This document shows, piece after piece, positions 38,697 through 47,649 of a stretch of DNA of 64,000 nucleotides. Position numbers and translations under genes: made by a program. The notes under the pieces are model-generated. The model searched no databases. It saw only the letters and a list, made by a program, of their open reading frames with translations, and had not been told where the DNA came from. Positions within the stretch are counted from its first letter, which is position 1, and the number at the start of each line of letters is the position of its first letter. The stretch comes from Bacillota bacterium (lineage in GTDB: Bacteria; Bacteroidota; Bacteroidia; Bacteroidales; Bacteroidaceae), in assembly GCA_023664625.1 (NCBI GenBank), contig JAMPFD010000010.1:43005-107004 (forward strand). The letters run 5' to 3'.

Positions 38697-39560
38697 ATGG
38701 CAAAGGAAAACAAGACACCGACATGGGAAGAACTGCTGGAATCCATGGCTACATCATTAAAGCACCCCACAGATACGGCATGGAACATCTACCGATACCT
38801 CACGGCACATTATAAAGAACTCAGTTCTGAAGAAGCACGTACACTGCTTGCATCGTACATGAAAATACCACTCGTCCATCCTTCATTGCTTCATTCATGC
38901 ATCCTCGGCACAGCAATTAAGATGTCTCTTGTACACGAAGACTTCAATCTGCCTGCCTTTCTGAAATTGTGGGGCTTCCCCGCAAATCTCCGCAGCGAAG
39001 ACTTGCAATGGAGAAAAGATAATTACGGACATACCTTTCCGTCACTGAAGGAAAGAACCGATAGAGCCATAAGGGAATATAACCAGAAACACATAGACAT
39101 CTCAAAGAAAATCATCGGCTATGTCGACCGTTATGATGCGAAACACAGTCATTACCACATCTTCGACCAAATGTCACGCCACTTCGTTGCAATTGCACCG
39201 AAAACGCCTCCCACCGTCGGCGAATATGTCTGGTTTGCACCTGTAATTCCTGAAAAAGGAAATTTCAAGACAGCAGTGGCACTCACGCCCATAGATCATA
39301 AGGACGGACAACGTATCTTCGGCATAATGAAAGCCAGAGTGCAATACGTTAACAATGAAAAAGAATACTTCGGCTATGAGATTCTGTCTCCTATCCCATC
39401 AACTCCTGAAGGCATAATAACAAAAGAAGGCTATGGCAAGCTGTCACTCGCCGGAACTGCCGGACTCTCTGCAAATCAAGAAATCGGCATCATTCTTTTC
39501 CTCACCCGCGGAAAAGAAGGAAAGAAACGCAACCATATTGCAGAAATAATATTACAATAA
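38697..39560 (+). CDS. Protein of unknown function
   Basis: From the ATG at 38697 the product has 287 residues and no signal peptide or membrane segment. The first half is helical with TAWNIYRYLTAHYKELSSEEARTLLASYMKI and LHSCILGTAIKMS; the second half is beta-rich (YHIFDQMSRHFVAIAP, EYVWFAPVIPEKGNF). I do not recognise the family. Longer in-frame starts at 38559 and 38631 run into the terminator or start at the predicted transcription start, so 38697 is preferred. It is probably a single-gene unit. Confidence 0.7.
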   Translation: MAKENKTPTWEELLESMATSLKHPTDTAWNIYRYLTAHYKELSSEEARTLLASYMKIPLVHPSLLHSCILGTAIKMSLVHEDFNLPAFLKLWGFPANLRSEDLQWRKDNYGHTFPSLKERTDRAIREYNQKHIDISKKIIGYVDRYDAKHSHYHIFDQMSRHFVAIAPKTPPTVGEYVWFAPVIPEKGNFKTAVALTPIDHKDGQRIFGIMKARVQYVNNEKEYFGYEILSPIPSTPEGIITKEGYGKLSLAGTAGLSANQEIGIILFLTRGKEGKKRNHIAEIILQ

Positions 39561-40011
39561 GTAACTTTTGAAAATTTGTTCAGGCTACGAAAACTGTCAT
39601 TTTCTTGACAGTTAGAATTCGAGACTGAAAAACCGGGACATAGATTGCATCCGGGGTATGAAAAACGTTTTTGGGAAATAGTAACGAAATCAGATTAGCA
39701 TAATGAATGGTTATCACCATAATATCCATTGCAATATTGGGACTAACGACCGGATTTCCAGATAAGGGGACAAAAAGTTCCACAAGCAGTAACTTCTGAT
39801 GTCATATCCGTTTTTTCAAAAGTACACCGATGACGGCAGCCGAACTATCCGTAACGCAGTTCCGGACACATTCCTGAGGCTGAGAATGATTCTTGCATAT
39901 TACATGCACATGGATGCTTCCTGACTCAAAGGAGTGAGCAGACCGGGTATTTAACAGAGTTGAAGTTTCATTAGAATGCAAATGTCATACGTCCTACCTT
40001 TGTTGACGGCT
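39561..40011. other. Gene-free gap with one hairpin
   Basis: AACTGTCA (39592-39599) pairs with TGACAGTT (39606-39613) around six bases, 31 bases after the previous stop, but no T run follows. A TACCTTTG at 39995 looks like a -7 box but no rightward gene follows. Nothing else was recognised. Confidence 0.4.
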
Positions 40012-40054
40012 AAATAAAAAAGGCCATGCCGTAAGTTTCTACGACACAGCCTTT
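40012..40054 (-). terminator. Terminator of the NifU-like / GGGtGRT operon
   Basis: On the minus strand AAAGGC pairs with GCCTTT and the stem continues inward for eight more base pairs, several of them G-U, followed by a T run ending in TTTTTTATTTA. It lies 21 bases past the stop of the GGGtGRT gene. Confidence 0.75.
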
Positions 40055-40074
40055 ATCATCAAAGAAAATTTAAT

Positions 40075-41085
40075 TTACTTGTTCAGAGCAAGAGCCACAT
40101 TAACGGCACAAGCTACTGTACAGCCAACCATCGGGTTGTTGCCGATACCGAGGAAGCCCATCATCTCAACGTGAGCAGGAACAGAAGAAGAGCCTGCGAA
40201 CTGAGCATCAGAGTGCATACGTCCGAGAGTATCAGTCATGCCGTAAGATGCAGGACCTGCTGCCATGTTGTCAGGATGGAGTGTACGGCCTGTACCGCCA
40301 CCTGAAGCAACTGAGAAGTATGGCTTGCCTGCAAGGATGCGCTCCTTCTTGTATGTTCCGGCTGTAGGGTGCTGGAAACGTGTAGGGTTGGTGGAGTTGC
40401 CTGTGATGGAAACGTCAACGTTCTCCTTCCACATGATGGCAACACCCTCACGGACATCGTCAGCGCCGTAGCAGTTGACCTTTGCACGAGGGCCGTCTGA
40501 GTAGGCTTTTGTCTTCACAACCTTCAGTTCGCCTGTGAAATAGTCGAACTCTGTCTGTACGTAAGTGAAACCGTTGATACGTGAGATAATCATTGCAGCG
40601 TCCTTGCCAAGACCGTTAAGGATGACGCGGAGAGGCTTCTGGCGCACCTTGTTTGCCATCTCGGCAATTTTGATGGCACCCTCAGCAGCTGCGAAAGACT
40701 CGTGGCCTGCAAGGAATGCGAAGCACTCTGTCTCCTCACGGAGAAGACGTGCAGCGAGGTTACCGTGACCTATGCCAACCTTGCGGTCGTCAGCAACAGA
40801 ACCAGGAATACAGAAAGACTGGAGTCCGATACCTATTGCCTCTGCAGCATCAGCAGCGGTCTTGCAGCCCTTCTTGATAGCAATGGCTGAACCTACTACA
40901 TATGCCCACTTGGCATTCTCGAAACAAATCATCTGAGTTTCCTCGCAAGTCTTGTATGGATCAAGACCTGCCTTCTCACAAATCTCGTTAGCCTCTTCAA
41001 TAGAAGCGATACCGTTCTCTTTCAGCGCAGCAAGCACCTGATTGATACGACGGTCCTGTGATTCAAATTTAACTTCTCTAATCAT
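40075..41085 (-). CDS. GGGtGRT family protein
   Basis: The 336-residue protein carries the motif that names its family: GGGTGRT at 262-268 in FSVASGGGTGRTLHPDNMAAG. Other conserved stretches are FCIPGSVADDRKVGIGHGNLAARLL (about 91-115), FLAGHESFAAAEGAIKIAE and NSTNPTRFQHPTAGTYKKE. Several cysteines are present (C36, C47, C54, C74, C92, C205, C322, C326). The family has no known biochemical role; I recall it mainly from anaerobic Bacteroidetes and Clostridia, usually beside a NifU-like protein, as here (18 bases after it). Confidence 0.92.
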   Translation of the reverse strand: MIREVKFESQDRRINQVLAALKENGIASIEEANEICEKAGLDPYKTCEETQMICFENAKWAYVVGSAIAIKKGCKTAADAAEAIGIGLQSFCIPGSVADDRKVGIGHGNLAARLLREETECFAFLAGHESFAAAEGAIKIAEMANKVRQKPLRVILNGLGKDAAMIISRINGFTYVQTEFDYFTGELKVVKTKAYSDGPRAKVNCYGADDVREGVAIMWKENVDVSITGNSTNPTRFQHPTAGTYKKERILAGKPYFSVASGGGTGRTLHPDNMAAGPASYGMTDTLGRMHSDAQFAGSSSVPAHVEMMGFLGIGNNPMVGCTVACAVNVALALNK

Positions 41086-41103
41086 AGTCTGTTTCCTCCT
41101 GTA

Positions 41104-41805
41104 TTATTCTTTACGTGGGTCAATAGACTTAACAGCACCCTGCTCAGGTTTTGTGCGTCCGTATGTACCTGTTACTGACTTGAGAGCCTCGTTGGCATCA
41201 ACGCCCTTCTTTATGGCGTCCATGAACTTGCCCATGTGAACGAACTCATAACCGCAGACCTCGTTGTCTTCATCAAGGAACTGCTTTGTGATATATCCCT
41301 CTGTAAGCTGGAGGTAGCGTGTGCCCTTTGCCTTTGTGCCGTAGAGAGTGCCGCACTGTGACACGAGGCCCTTGCCGAGATCCTCAAGACCCGCACCGAT
41401 AGCAAGGCCGCCCTCAGAGAATGCAGACTGTGTACGTCCGTATACAATCTGGAGGAAAAGCTCGCGCATAGCAGTATTGATGGCATCACATACGAGGTCT
41501 GTATTGAGGGCCTCAAGGATTGTCTTGCCAGGAAGTATCTCAGAAGCCATTGCAGCAGAGTGAGTCATTCCTGAACAGCCGATTGTCTCTACAAGTGCTT
41601 CCTCGATAATACCGTCCTTTACATTAAGCGAGAGCTTGCAGCAACCCTGCTGTGGAGCACACCAACCAATACCGTGAGTCATACCGGAGATGTCCTTAAT
41701 CTCCTTTGCCTTAATCCACTTTCCCTCTTCCGGAATCGGAGCCGGGCCGTGGTTCGGGCCTTTTGCAACGACGCACATGTCGTTAACTTCCTTTGTATAA
41801 ATCAT
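41104..41805 (-). CDS. NifU-like iron-sulfur cluster scaffold
   Basis: The 233-residue protein contains a NifU/IscU-like domain. Possible cluster ligands are C49 in GWCAPQQGCC, C55/C56, C77 in ETIGCSGMTHSAAMASEIL and C106 in DLVCDAIN. The N-terminus KWIKAKEIKDISGMTHGIGWC and the C-terminal EFVHMGKFMDAIKKGVDANEALKSV extend beyond a minimal IscU (about 130 residues). It is the first gene of a two-gene operon with the GGGtGRT protein and has a -7 box upstream. It may deliver clusters to, or modify, its partner; no standard isc or suf gene is nearby. Confidence 0.85.
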   Translation of the reverse strand: MIYTKEVNDMCVVAKGPNHGPAPIPEEGKWIKAKEIKDISGMTHGIGWCAPQQGCCKLSLNVKDGIIEEALVETIGCSGMTHSAAMASEILPGKTILEALNTDLVCDAINTAMRELFLQIVYGRTQSAFSEGGLAIGAGLEDLGKGLVSQCGTLYGTKAKGTRYLQLTEGYITKQFLDEDNEVCGYEFVHMGKFMDAIKKGVDANEALKSVTGTYGRTKPEQGAVKSIDPRKE

Positions 41806-41894
41806 ATGTTCGTAAAATTATGAGTAACACGTGATGTCATCAGATAATAACCATGCATCAATGTACTCGGTTTAATAATTAAAAATCCTGAATG

Positions 41895-41902
41895 CAAAGT
41901 TA
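41895..41902 (-). promoter_or_regulatory. -7 box of the NifU-like operon
   Basis: The minus strand reads TAACTTTG, 90 bases before the NifU-like start. No clear -33 box is seen. Confidence 0.5.
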
Positions 41903-41986
41903 CAAAAATATTTTAAAGAATACGGAAATTGCGTAAACTATTTATTTTTTTTACGGTATTTTTGATGTAAATAAAAATATTTTTCG

Positions 41987-41994
41987 TAATTTTG
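41987..41994 (+). promoter_or_regulatory. -7 box (TAATTTTG) of the DUF4375-smpB operon
   Basis: TAATTTTG lies 86 bases ahead of the DUF4375 start. TTTG at 41961 is a possible -33, but with a spacing of 22. Confidence 0.5.
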
Positions 41995-42079
41995 CCGTAT
42001 AAATCCGGCGTATTAATATCCTGCGGCCATAAACCTTACCGGCGCGGGAGGGGCATATGCGGCAAAAGTTATATATTTT

Positions 42080-42595
42080 ATGATACAGGTTACCATACAT
42101 GATGAGACATTGAGGCATGCGGCAACGGCAGGGATGGATGAGTTCGTACAGGTCTTTGTTGACAGCATCATGAACGCTGTAGGCGGAGAGCTGACAGCTG
42201 AAGCAATGGCAGAACTGAATTCCGACCAGATAACCCTCATTGCTTACTCCATGCTCCGTGAGGAAGTTATGGACGGAGGGTTTGTACAGCTGATACATAA
42301 CGGACTGGGAAAGTTTATCTTTTTCAATCCGTTTGCCAAGGCTTTGGCACTGTGGGGGCTGACCGATCTTGCACGGCTCATAAGGAAAGGACATAAGTAT
42401 TATAAGAAATACCATGAGGAGATAGAGGTGGAATGCACCGATGAGGAGTTCATGGCCATGTTCGAGCGTATGCCTGAGTTCGACGATCTTGATGATGAGT
42501 TCGTTGCAAACGAGGAGGAATGGACTGGCGAAATAGCCCGTTTCATAGATAATAATATAGAGAAATTCGCATCTATAGATGGCAAAGAAGGATAA
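42080..42595 (+). CDS. DUF4375 (DMP19-like) domain protein
   Basis: The 171-residue acidic protein fits the DUF4375 pattern: [62 protein letters not shown]. This family includes Neisseria DMP19, described as a DNA mimic. The C-terminal third is rich in Asp and Glu ([18 protein letters not shown]), but other members of the domain lack a proven function. The gene overlaps smpB by 17 bases, so the two are translationally coupled. A leftward frame over the same region was judged to be a shadow. Confidence 0.85.
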   Translation: MIQVTIHDETLRHAATAGMDEFVQVFVDSIMNAVGGELTAEAMAELNSDQITLIAYSMLREEVMDGGFVQLIHNGLGKFIFFNPFAKALALWGLTDLARLIRKGHKYYKKYHEEIEVECTDEEFMAMFERMPEFDDLDDEFVANEEEWTGEIARFIDNNIEKFASIDGKEG

Positions 42596-43055
42596 AATGC
42601 CGAAAGGCAAAATCATGATAAAGAACAAGAAGGCATCATTTGACTACTTCTTCATTGACACATACACTGCCGGCATGGTGCTTACCGGTACGGAAATAAA
42701 GAGTATCCGCCAGGGAAAAGCTTCACTGGTGGACACGTTCTGTTATGTGCATAACGGTGAAATATGGGTAAAAGGAATGAATATCTCCCCATATTTCTAT
42801 GGTTCTTACAACAATCATGAGCAGAAACGCGACCGCAAACTTCTTTTGAACAAGAAAGAAATCAAATACCTTGAAGTGAATACCAAGCATCAGTCCGGTT
42901 TCACAATCATACCTATATGTGTCTATATCAATGAGAACGGATTCGCAAAGATGGACATTGCCCTTGCGAAAGGCAAGAAAGAATATGACAAGCGCAACAC
43001 ATTAAAGGACAAGGAGGACAGGCGCGAAATGGATCGCGCTATCAAGCGATTCTGA
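42579..43055 (+). CDS. smpB: SsrA-binding protein
   Basis: SmpB binds tmRNA and brings it to ribosomes stalled on broken messages, leading to tagging and release. The 158-residue protein has the OB-fold core ([40 protein letters not shown]) with [28 protein letters not shown], and the basic tail [26 protein letters not shown] that enters the decoding centre. The start overlaps DUF4375. The tmRNA gene itself is not in the window. Confidence 0.97.
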   Translation: MAKKDKMPKGKIMIKNKKASFDYFFIDTYTAGMVLTGTEIKSIRQGKASLVDTFCYVHNGEIWVKGMNISPYFYGSYNNHEQKRDRKLLLNKKEIKYLEVNTKHQSGFTIIPICVYINENGFAKMDIALAKGKKEYDKRNTLKDKEDRREMDRAIKRF

Positions 43056-43057
43056 CA

Positions 43058-44587
43058 ATGGAACTACTTAAACGACTTTATACCGACACTTTCGGAGAAG
43101 AACCGCATTCTGTCGAACAGATTGCCGGAGCCGGAAGTAACAGGAACTATTACAGATTCTATGACAGGGACGGGAAATCAGTGATAGGCGTAGTGGGAAC
43201 TTCCCGCGATGAGAACCATGCTTTTATAACTATAGCGGAACATTTTGAACGCAGACAGCTTCCTGTACCTCACGTCATAGCCAGGAGCCATGACGAAATG
43301 AGATACCTTCAAGAAGACCTTGGAGCACGTTCGCTGTTTGATGCAGTAAAGGGTGGACGTGATGCCGGTGGCAGGTATAATAAGGAAGAGAAAGAGCTTC
43401 TGAAGAAGACAATCAGGGAATTGCCCAATCTTCAGATTCGCGGAGCACGCGAAATGGATTTCTCCGTATGCTATCCTCAACCGGAATTTGATGTCGCCAA
43501 CGTACTTTTTGACCTTAATTATTTCAAATACTGTTTCCTTAAAGCTACAGACCTTGACTTCCATGAACTGAAACTGGAAGCTAATTTCCGCATGTTGGCA
43601 AAAGACCTTGTCGCTGTAAGCACAACGGAAAGTTTCATGTACCGCGACTTCCAGGCACGCAATGTTATGCTGGACAAGACGGGAAAGCCTTATTTTATCG
43701 ATTTTCAGGGAGGCAGGAAAGGCCCTTATTATTACGATGTGGCATCATTCCTGTGGCAAGCCTCGGCACTTTATTCTGATGATCTGCGCAAGGAACTCAT
43801 TGAAGAATATTATACTGCCCTGCGACAATACACAGAAGTGCCGAGCCGCCGGGAATTTAACGAGAGACTTCAGTTGTTTGTGCTTTTCCGGACGTTACAG
43901 GTTCTTGGTGCATACGGCTTCCGTGGTTATTTTGAACGTAAGGCTCATTTCATAGAAAGCATACCTCCGGCTATTGAGAACCTGCGTCAGCTTCTCTGCA
44001 TGAATGACTTCCCGTACCCGTATCTTACGGATATGCTTAAAAGACTCTGTGCGCTCCCGCAGTTCCCCCCTCCACAGGAACAGCCGAGAAAACGCGGCGA
44101 CGGCTACAGGGTTGCGGAGAATGACGTGTATAAAGCTAAGCCGCAGGACGGTCCCGCCACTTTTTCGAAATATGACGGCAAAGGACCTCTGGTTGTACGT
44201 GTGATGAGTTTCTCTTTCAAGAAAGGCATTCCTGAAGATCCATCCGGAAATGGAGGCGGATATGTCTTCGACTGTCGCTCAACGCATAACCCCGGGCGCT
44301 ATGAGCCCTACAAGCAACTTACAGGATTGGACGAGCCGGTCATTCGCTTTCTTGAGGACGACGGAGAGATTCTTACCTTCCTCGATTCAGTGTACAGACT
44401 TGCCGACCACCATGTCGAGAGGTACATACAGCGTGGCTTCACGTCACTGATGTTCTGCTTCGGCTGTACCGGCGGACAACACCGTTCTGTATATTCGGCT
44501 CAGCATCTTGCGGAACATATCCATAAAAAATTCGGTATCAAGGTAGAAATCTGCCATAGAGAACAAAACATACAATGCACATTGTAA
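43058..44587 (+). CDS. AmgK-like sugar kinase fused to a RapZ C-terminal domain
   Basis: The 509-residue protein has two parts. Residues 1-335 form an aminoglycoside-phosphotransferase-like kinase with the catalytic loop FMYRDFQARNVML (Asp197, Asn202) and the metal aspartate in YFIDFQGGRKGPYYYDVASFLW (Asp215), close to AmgK, which phosphorylates MurNAc and GlcNAc at C1. Residues about 379-503 match the C-terminal domain of RapZ, with FDCRSTHNPGRYEPY and GCTGGQHRSVYSAQHLAE; in enterobacteria this part senses glucosamine-6-phosphate. The RapZ N-terminal P-loop domain is missing. A role in amino-sugar recycling or cell-wall supply is likely. No murU gene is nearby. Confidence 0.88.
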   Translation: MELLKRLYTDTFGEEPHSVEQIAGAGSNRNYYRFYDRDGKSVIGVVGTSRDENHAFITIAEHFERRQLPVPHVIARSHDEMRYLQEDLGARSLFDAVKGGRDAGGRYNKEEKELLKKTIRELPNLQIRGAREMDFSVCYPQPEFDVANVLFDLNYFKYCFLKATDLDFHELKLEANFRMLAKDLVAVSTTESFMYRDFQARNVMLDKTGKPYFIDFQGGRKGPYYYDVASFLWQASALYSDDLRKELIEEYYTALRQYTEVPSRREFNERLQLFVLFRTLQVLGAYGFRGYFERKAHFIESIPPAIENLRQLLCMNDFPYPYLTDMLKRLCALPQFPPPQEQPRKRGDGYRVAENDVYKAKPQDGPATFSKYDGKGPLVVRVMSFSFKKGIPEDPSGNGGGYVFDCRSTHNPGRYEPYKQLTGLDEPVIRFLEDDGEILTFLDSVYRLADHHVERYIQRGFTSLMFCFGCTGGQHRSVYSAQHLAEHIHKKFGIKVEICHREQNIQCTL

Positions 44588-45267
44588 TAGCAGGAAATAT
44601 CGGTTCGGGAAAAACAACGCTGACAAAAATGCTTGCCAAGCACTACAAATGGGAAGCAAAATTTGAACAGGTTGTCAATAATCCATATCTCGAAGATTAC
44701 TATAAAGACATGAGGCGATGGTCATTCTGTCTTGAAGTGTTCTTCCTAAAAGAACGTTTCAAGGATATACTTGCCATCTCCGAAAACCGGTCCACTGTCA
44801 TTCAGGACCGTTCCATATTTGAGGGCGTGTACGTATTTGCCAAGAACAATCATGACCAAGGCACAATCTCCGACCTGGATTTCCAGACTTATATGGAACT
44901 GTTTGAGCAGATGATGTCAATAGCAAAGACACCGGACCTGATGATTTACCTCCGTGCGGACATCAACCATCTTGTGGCAAACATACAGAAACGCGGACGG
45001 GACTACGAGCAGAGCATCAAGCTTGACTATCTGAAAGGTCTTAACCAACGTTATGAACACTTTATTTATGAGGACTATCCCGGCAAGGTTCTCACCGTAG
45101 ATGTCAACAATATGGACTACGAGCATAACCCTCAGGACTTCAGATACATCACGGATCAGATAGACAGTCTCCTCTTCGGACTCTTTCCGCTTCAGGAAGA
45201 AGACGGCGGAGAAACCGGAAATCATGTCTCCGACAGTGACGGTTCCTGCATTTCCGACGACCGTTAA
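44575..45267 (+). CDS. Deoxynucleoside kinase, first of two tandem copies
   Basis: The 230-residue enzyme begins with the P-loop IAGNIGSGKTTLTKMLAKHY and carries the deoxynucleoside kinase pattern NPYLEDYYKDMRRWSF, the DRS motif in VIQDRSIFEG and the lid-type arginines in KRGRDYEQSI. It phosphorylates deoxynucleosides in salvage. The start overlaps the preceding gene by 13 bases. The last 25 residues are an acidic, Ser/Asp-rich tail lacking in the second copy. Base preference cannot be read from the motifs. Confidence 0.93.
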   Translation: MHIVIAGNIGSGKTTLTKMLAKHYKWEAKFEQVVNNPYLEDYYKDMRRWSFCLEVFFLKERFKDILAISENRSTVIQDRSIFEGVYVFAKNNHDQGTISDLDFQTYMELFEQMMSIAKTPDLMIYLRADINHLVANIQKRGRDYEQSIKLDYLKGLNQRYEHFIYEDYPGKVLTVDVNNMDYEHNPQDFRYITDQIDSLLFGLFPLQEEDGGETGNHVSDSDGSCISDDR

Positions 45268-45330
45268 TGCAGGAAAACGTAAAAACGCCTATCATATAAC
45301 GAAACCACATAAACACTTCATACCTTTACA

Positions 45331-45945
45331 ATGCATATAGCAATAGCAGGAAATATCGGCTCAGGAAAGACAACTCTCACCCGGATGCTGGCAAAAAGAT
45401 ACGGCTGGACACCACGCTACGAGCCTGTAGACAACAATCCTTATCTTGAAGACTTCTACGGAGACATGAACCGCTGGTCGTTCAATCTTCAGATATTCTT
45501 CCTCAACAAACGTTTCCGTGAGGTCGTTGAAATATCCAAGTCCGAAGACATCATCATTCAGGACAGGACGATTTTCGAGGATGCACGTATCTTTGCTCCA
45601 AACCTTCATGCACAAGGATATATGAGCGACCGTGACTTTGCAAATTATTCCGACCTCTTTGACCTCATGATGTCGCTCGTCGGGATGCCTGACCTGATGA
45701 TATATATCCGTTCGACAATACCTAATCTCATCTCCCAGATTGAGAAGCGCGGCCGTGAATATGAACAGACAATACGCATAGACTACCTTACAGGACTCAA
45801 CAACCGTTATGAAGAATGGATAAAGAACTATAAGGGCAATCTCATCATAATAGACGGAGACACGTGTAAGTTTGGGGACAATCCGAAGGACTTTCAGAGG
45901 GTGACAGACATGATAGACCAGAACCATCTGTTCGGTCTCTTCTAA
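45331..45945 (+). CDS. Deoxynucleoside kinase, second tandem copy
   Basis: The 204-residue protein is a paralogue of the gene just upstream: P-loop IAGNIGSGKTTLTRMLAKRY, NPYLEDFYGDMNRWSF, IIQDRTIFED (Thr in place of Ser in the DRS motif) and KRGREYEQTI. The two copies align almost end to end, except for the acidic tail of the first. Bacterial pairs of this kind can form heterodimers with different base specificities, as known for the dAK/dGK pair of Lactobacillus. The gap to the first copy is 63 bases and both follow the kinase-RapZ fusion. Confidence 0.93.
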   Translation: MHIAIAGNIGSGKTTLTRMLAKRYGWTPRYEPVDNNPYLEDFYGDMNRWSFNLQIFFLNKRFREVVEISKSEDIIIQDRTIFEDARIFAPNLHAQGYMSDRDFANYSDLFDLMMSLVGMPDLMIYIRSTIPNLISQIEKRGREYEQTIRIDYLTGLNNRYEEWIKNYKGNLIIIDGDTCKFGDNPKDFQRVTDMIDQNHLFGLF

Positions 45946-46006
45946 AACAAGGCTGCCCCGATACCGGATACCAACGGCATTTCTTACCAAGGAAAGAAAA
46001 ACAAAT

Positions 46007-46903
46007 ATGCAACTGTACACACCTGTAGCACTTCCTCCGGACATTATCTCTTTGGATATTGATTCAAAGGTAATGATGCTCGGATCCTGCTTTGCCGAAA
46101 ATGTCGGTGAGCGGCTGAAGATATGCATGGGAAGTGACGGAGTTGATGTCAATCCCTTCGGTGTTCTTTATAATCCTGCCAGTATTGCCCAGGCCCTGCA
46201 GATAATGATGGACAGAGAAAGCATCCATGCCATTACGGACGGCAGGTTCATCTTTCACGGACAAGACGGTGTATGGCACAGCTGGCTCCATAGCAGCCGG
46301 TTCTCTGACAATACGCAGGAAGGATGTATAGAAAAGACCGTCTCGCGTCTTGTTACTGCTCAAAAGATGCTCAGGGAGGCAACATTGCTTTGCGTGACTT
46401 TCGGAACAACGCGCCATTATGTGCACGACGGCATCGTTGTAGCCAACTGCCATAAAGAGCCGCAGAGATGTTTTACGGAGAAAGAACAGACTCTTGATGA
46501 ACTTACGGCTCTGTGGGAGAAAATCATTAGTGAACTCCGTGAGTTCAATCCCGGATTGAATATATGCTTTACAGTAAGTCCTTACAGATATAAGAAATAC
46601 GGTTTCCACGAGTCCCAGATACAGAAAGCCAAACTGCTTCTCCTGTGTGACCATCTCTGTCATGAAAGTTCTGCGACAAAGGAAAGCGGAGGGAAGGTGG
46701 CATACTTCCCGTCATACGAAATTCTGCTTGACGAATTGCGTGACTACAGGTTTTACAAGGAGGACATGCTCCATCCTTCCGGTCAGGCTGTAGATATCAT
46801 AGCTGAGAGGTTTATGGACTGGTCTTTCTCGCCACGTCTCATGGAGGAGAGCGTCAGAAGACAGAAAGAGCACCGTCTGTCACAGCATAGGAAACTGCTT
46901 TAG
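46007..46903 (+). CDS. GSCFA domain protein
   Basis: The 298-residue protein has the family motif GSCFAENVGERL near residue 27, followed by NPFGVLYNPASIAQAL and the later CFTVSPYRYKKYGFHESQIQKAKL and YFPSYEILLDELRDYRFYKEDMLHPSG stretches. GSCFA proteins resemble SGNH/GDSL esterases: GSC near the N-terminus is block I and the Asp-x-x-His in DMLHPS would be block V. There is no signal peptide. The substrate is unknown. It follows the second kinase by 61 bases on the same strand. Confidence 0.92.
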   Translation: MQLYTPVALPPDIISLDIDSKVMMLGSCFAENVGERLKICMGSDGVDVNPFGVLYNPASIAQALQIMMDRESIHAITDGRFIFHGQDGVWHSWLHSSRFSDNTQEGCIEKTVSRLVTAQKMLREATLLCVTFGTTRHYVHDGIVVANCHKEPQRCFTEKEQTLDELTALWEKIISELREFNPGLNICFTVSPYRYKKYGFHESQIQKAKLLLLCDHLCHESSATKESGGKVAYFPSYEILLDELRDYRFYKEDMLHPSGQAVDIIAERFMDWSFSPRLMEESVRRQKEHRLSQHRKLL

Positions 46904-46941
46904 AACAAATTACAATAACCAAAAGGAAACAAGTACCACTT

Positions 46942-47649
46942 ATGAAAATATGCTATATTGTTGCCATGGAGGCAGAAGCCAAGCCTTTTGTAGAGAAGTT
47001 CGGAGTGGAGAAGGTGGAGAACGCTTTCGGCGAGCTTCCGTGTCAGCTCTACAGTCACAGGCTTTCCGAGGACAATGCCCTATATATTGTCGTTAATGGC
47101 AAACAGCATGGCTCCAGCCTCATAGGATGTGAGGCAGCGTCTGTCACAACGCTTAAAGCTATAGAAGAACTCCGTCCTGATCTCATAATAAACAGCGGAA
47201 CCTGCGGCGCATTCATCAAGAACGGTGCAGAGATAGGCAAGGTGTATGTCGGAAACGGAGTGATGTTCCATGACAGACGTGTCATGGGGGATGACAAATG
47301 GTATACACAGTCTATCGGCAACTACAGGCTTTCCGACCGTTCTGCCGAGATAGCCGCGGCTCTTGGAATGCCCATGGGCAAAGTGACGACAGGCTCCTCA
47401 CTTGACATTCAGCCGTGCGACCTTGAAGTCATGGAGCAGCATGGTGGTGAACTGAAAGATATGGAAGGTGCGGCAGTGGCTTTTGTCTGCTCACTGATGA
47501 ATGTTCCGTGCATTCTCGTGAAGTCTGTCACAGACCTCATTGACGGCGGCGAGAATACATTTGAGGAGTTCAGCCGTAACCTTGACCATGCCTCCGAAGA
47601 GCTTAGCAAGGCAAACGTAAGGATTGTGGAGTATCTTATAAATCATTGA
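46942..47649 (+). CDS. MTA/SAH nucleosidase-like enzyme
   Basis: The 235-residue protein belongs to the nucleoside phosphorylase/nucleosidase fold. It starts MKICYIVAMEAEAKPFVEKFG, has NSGTCGAFIKNGAEIGKVYVG, DMEGAAVAFVCSLMNVPCILVKSVTDLIDGG with the catalytic aspartate, and FEEFSRNLDHASEEL. Members split methylthioadenosine or S-adenosylhomocysteine; this one could also act on other purine nucleosides. It is the last gene of the rightward run and is followed by a strong terminator. Confidence 0.88.
   Translation: MKICYIVAMEAEAKPFVEKFGVEKVENAFGELPCQLYSHRLSEDNALYIVVNGKQHGSSLIGCEAASVTTLKAIEELRPDLIINSGTCGAFIKNGAEIGKVYVGNGVMFHDRRVMGDDKWYTQSIGNYRLSDRSAEIAAALGMPMGKVTTGSSLDIQPCDLEVMEQHGGELKDMEGAAVAFVCSLMNVPCILVKSVTDLIDGGENTFEEFSRNLDHASEELSKANVRIVEYLINH

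Noticed and set aside
39592-39613. Hairpin AACTGTCA/TGACAGTT as a terminator
   Set aside because: The stem is perfect but short and no T run follows, so it was only described within the gap entry.
39995-40002. TACCTTTG on the plus strand
   Set aside because: It resembles a -7 box, but no rightward gene follows and no -33 box is present.
41951-42628. Leftward open frame of 225 codons
   Set aside because: It lies antiparallel to the DUF4375 gene and the start of smpB, both of which match known families; the leftward product is a shadow.
45361-46152. Leftward open frame of 263 codons
   Set aside because: It is antisense to the second deoxynucleoside kinase and the start of the GSCFA gene.
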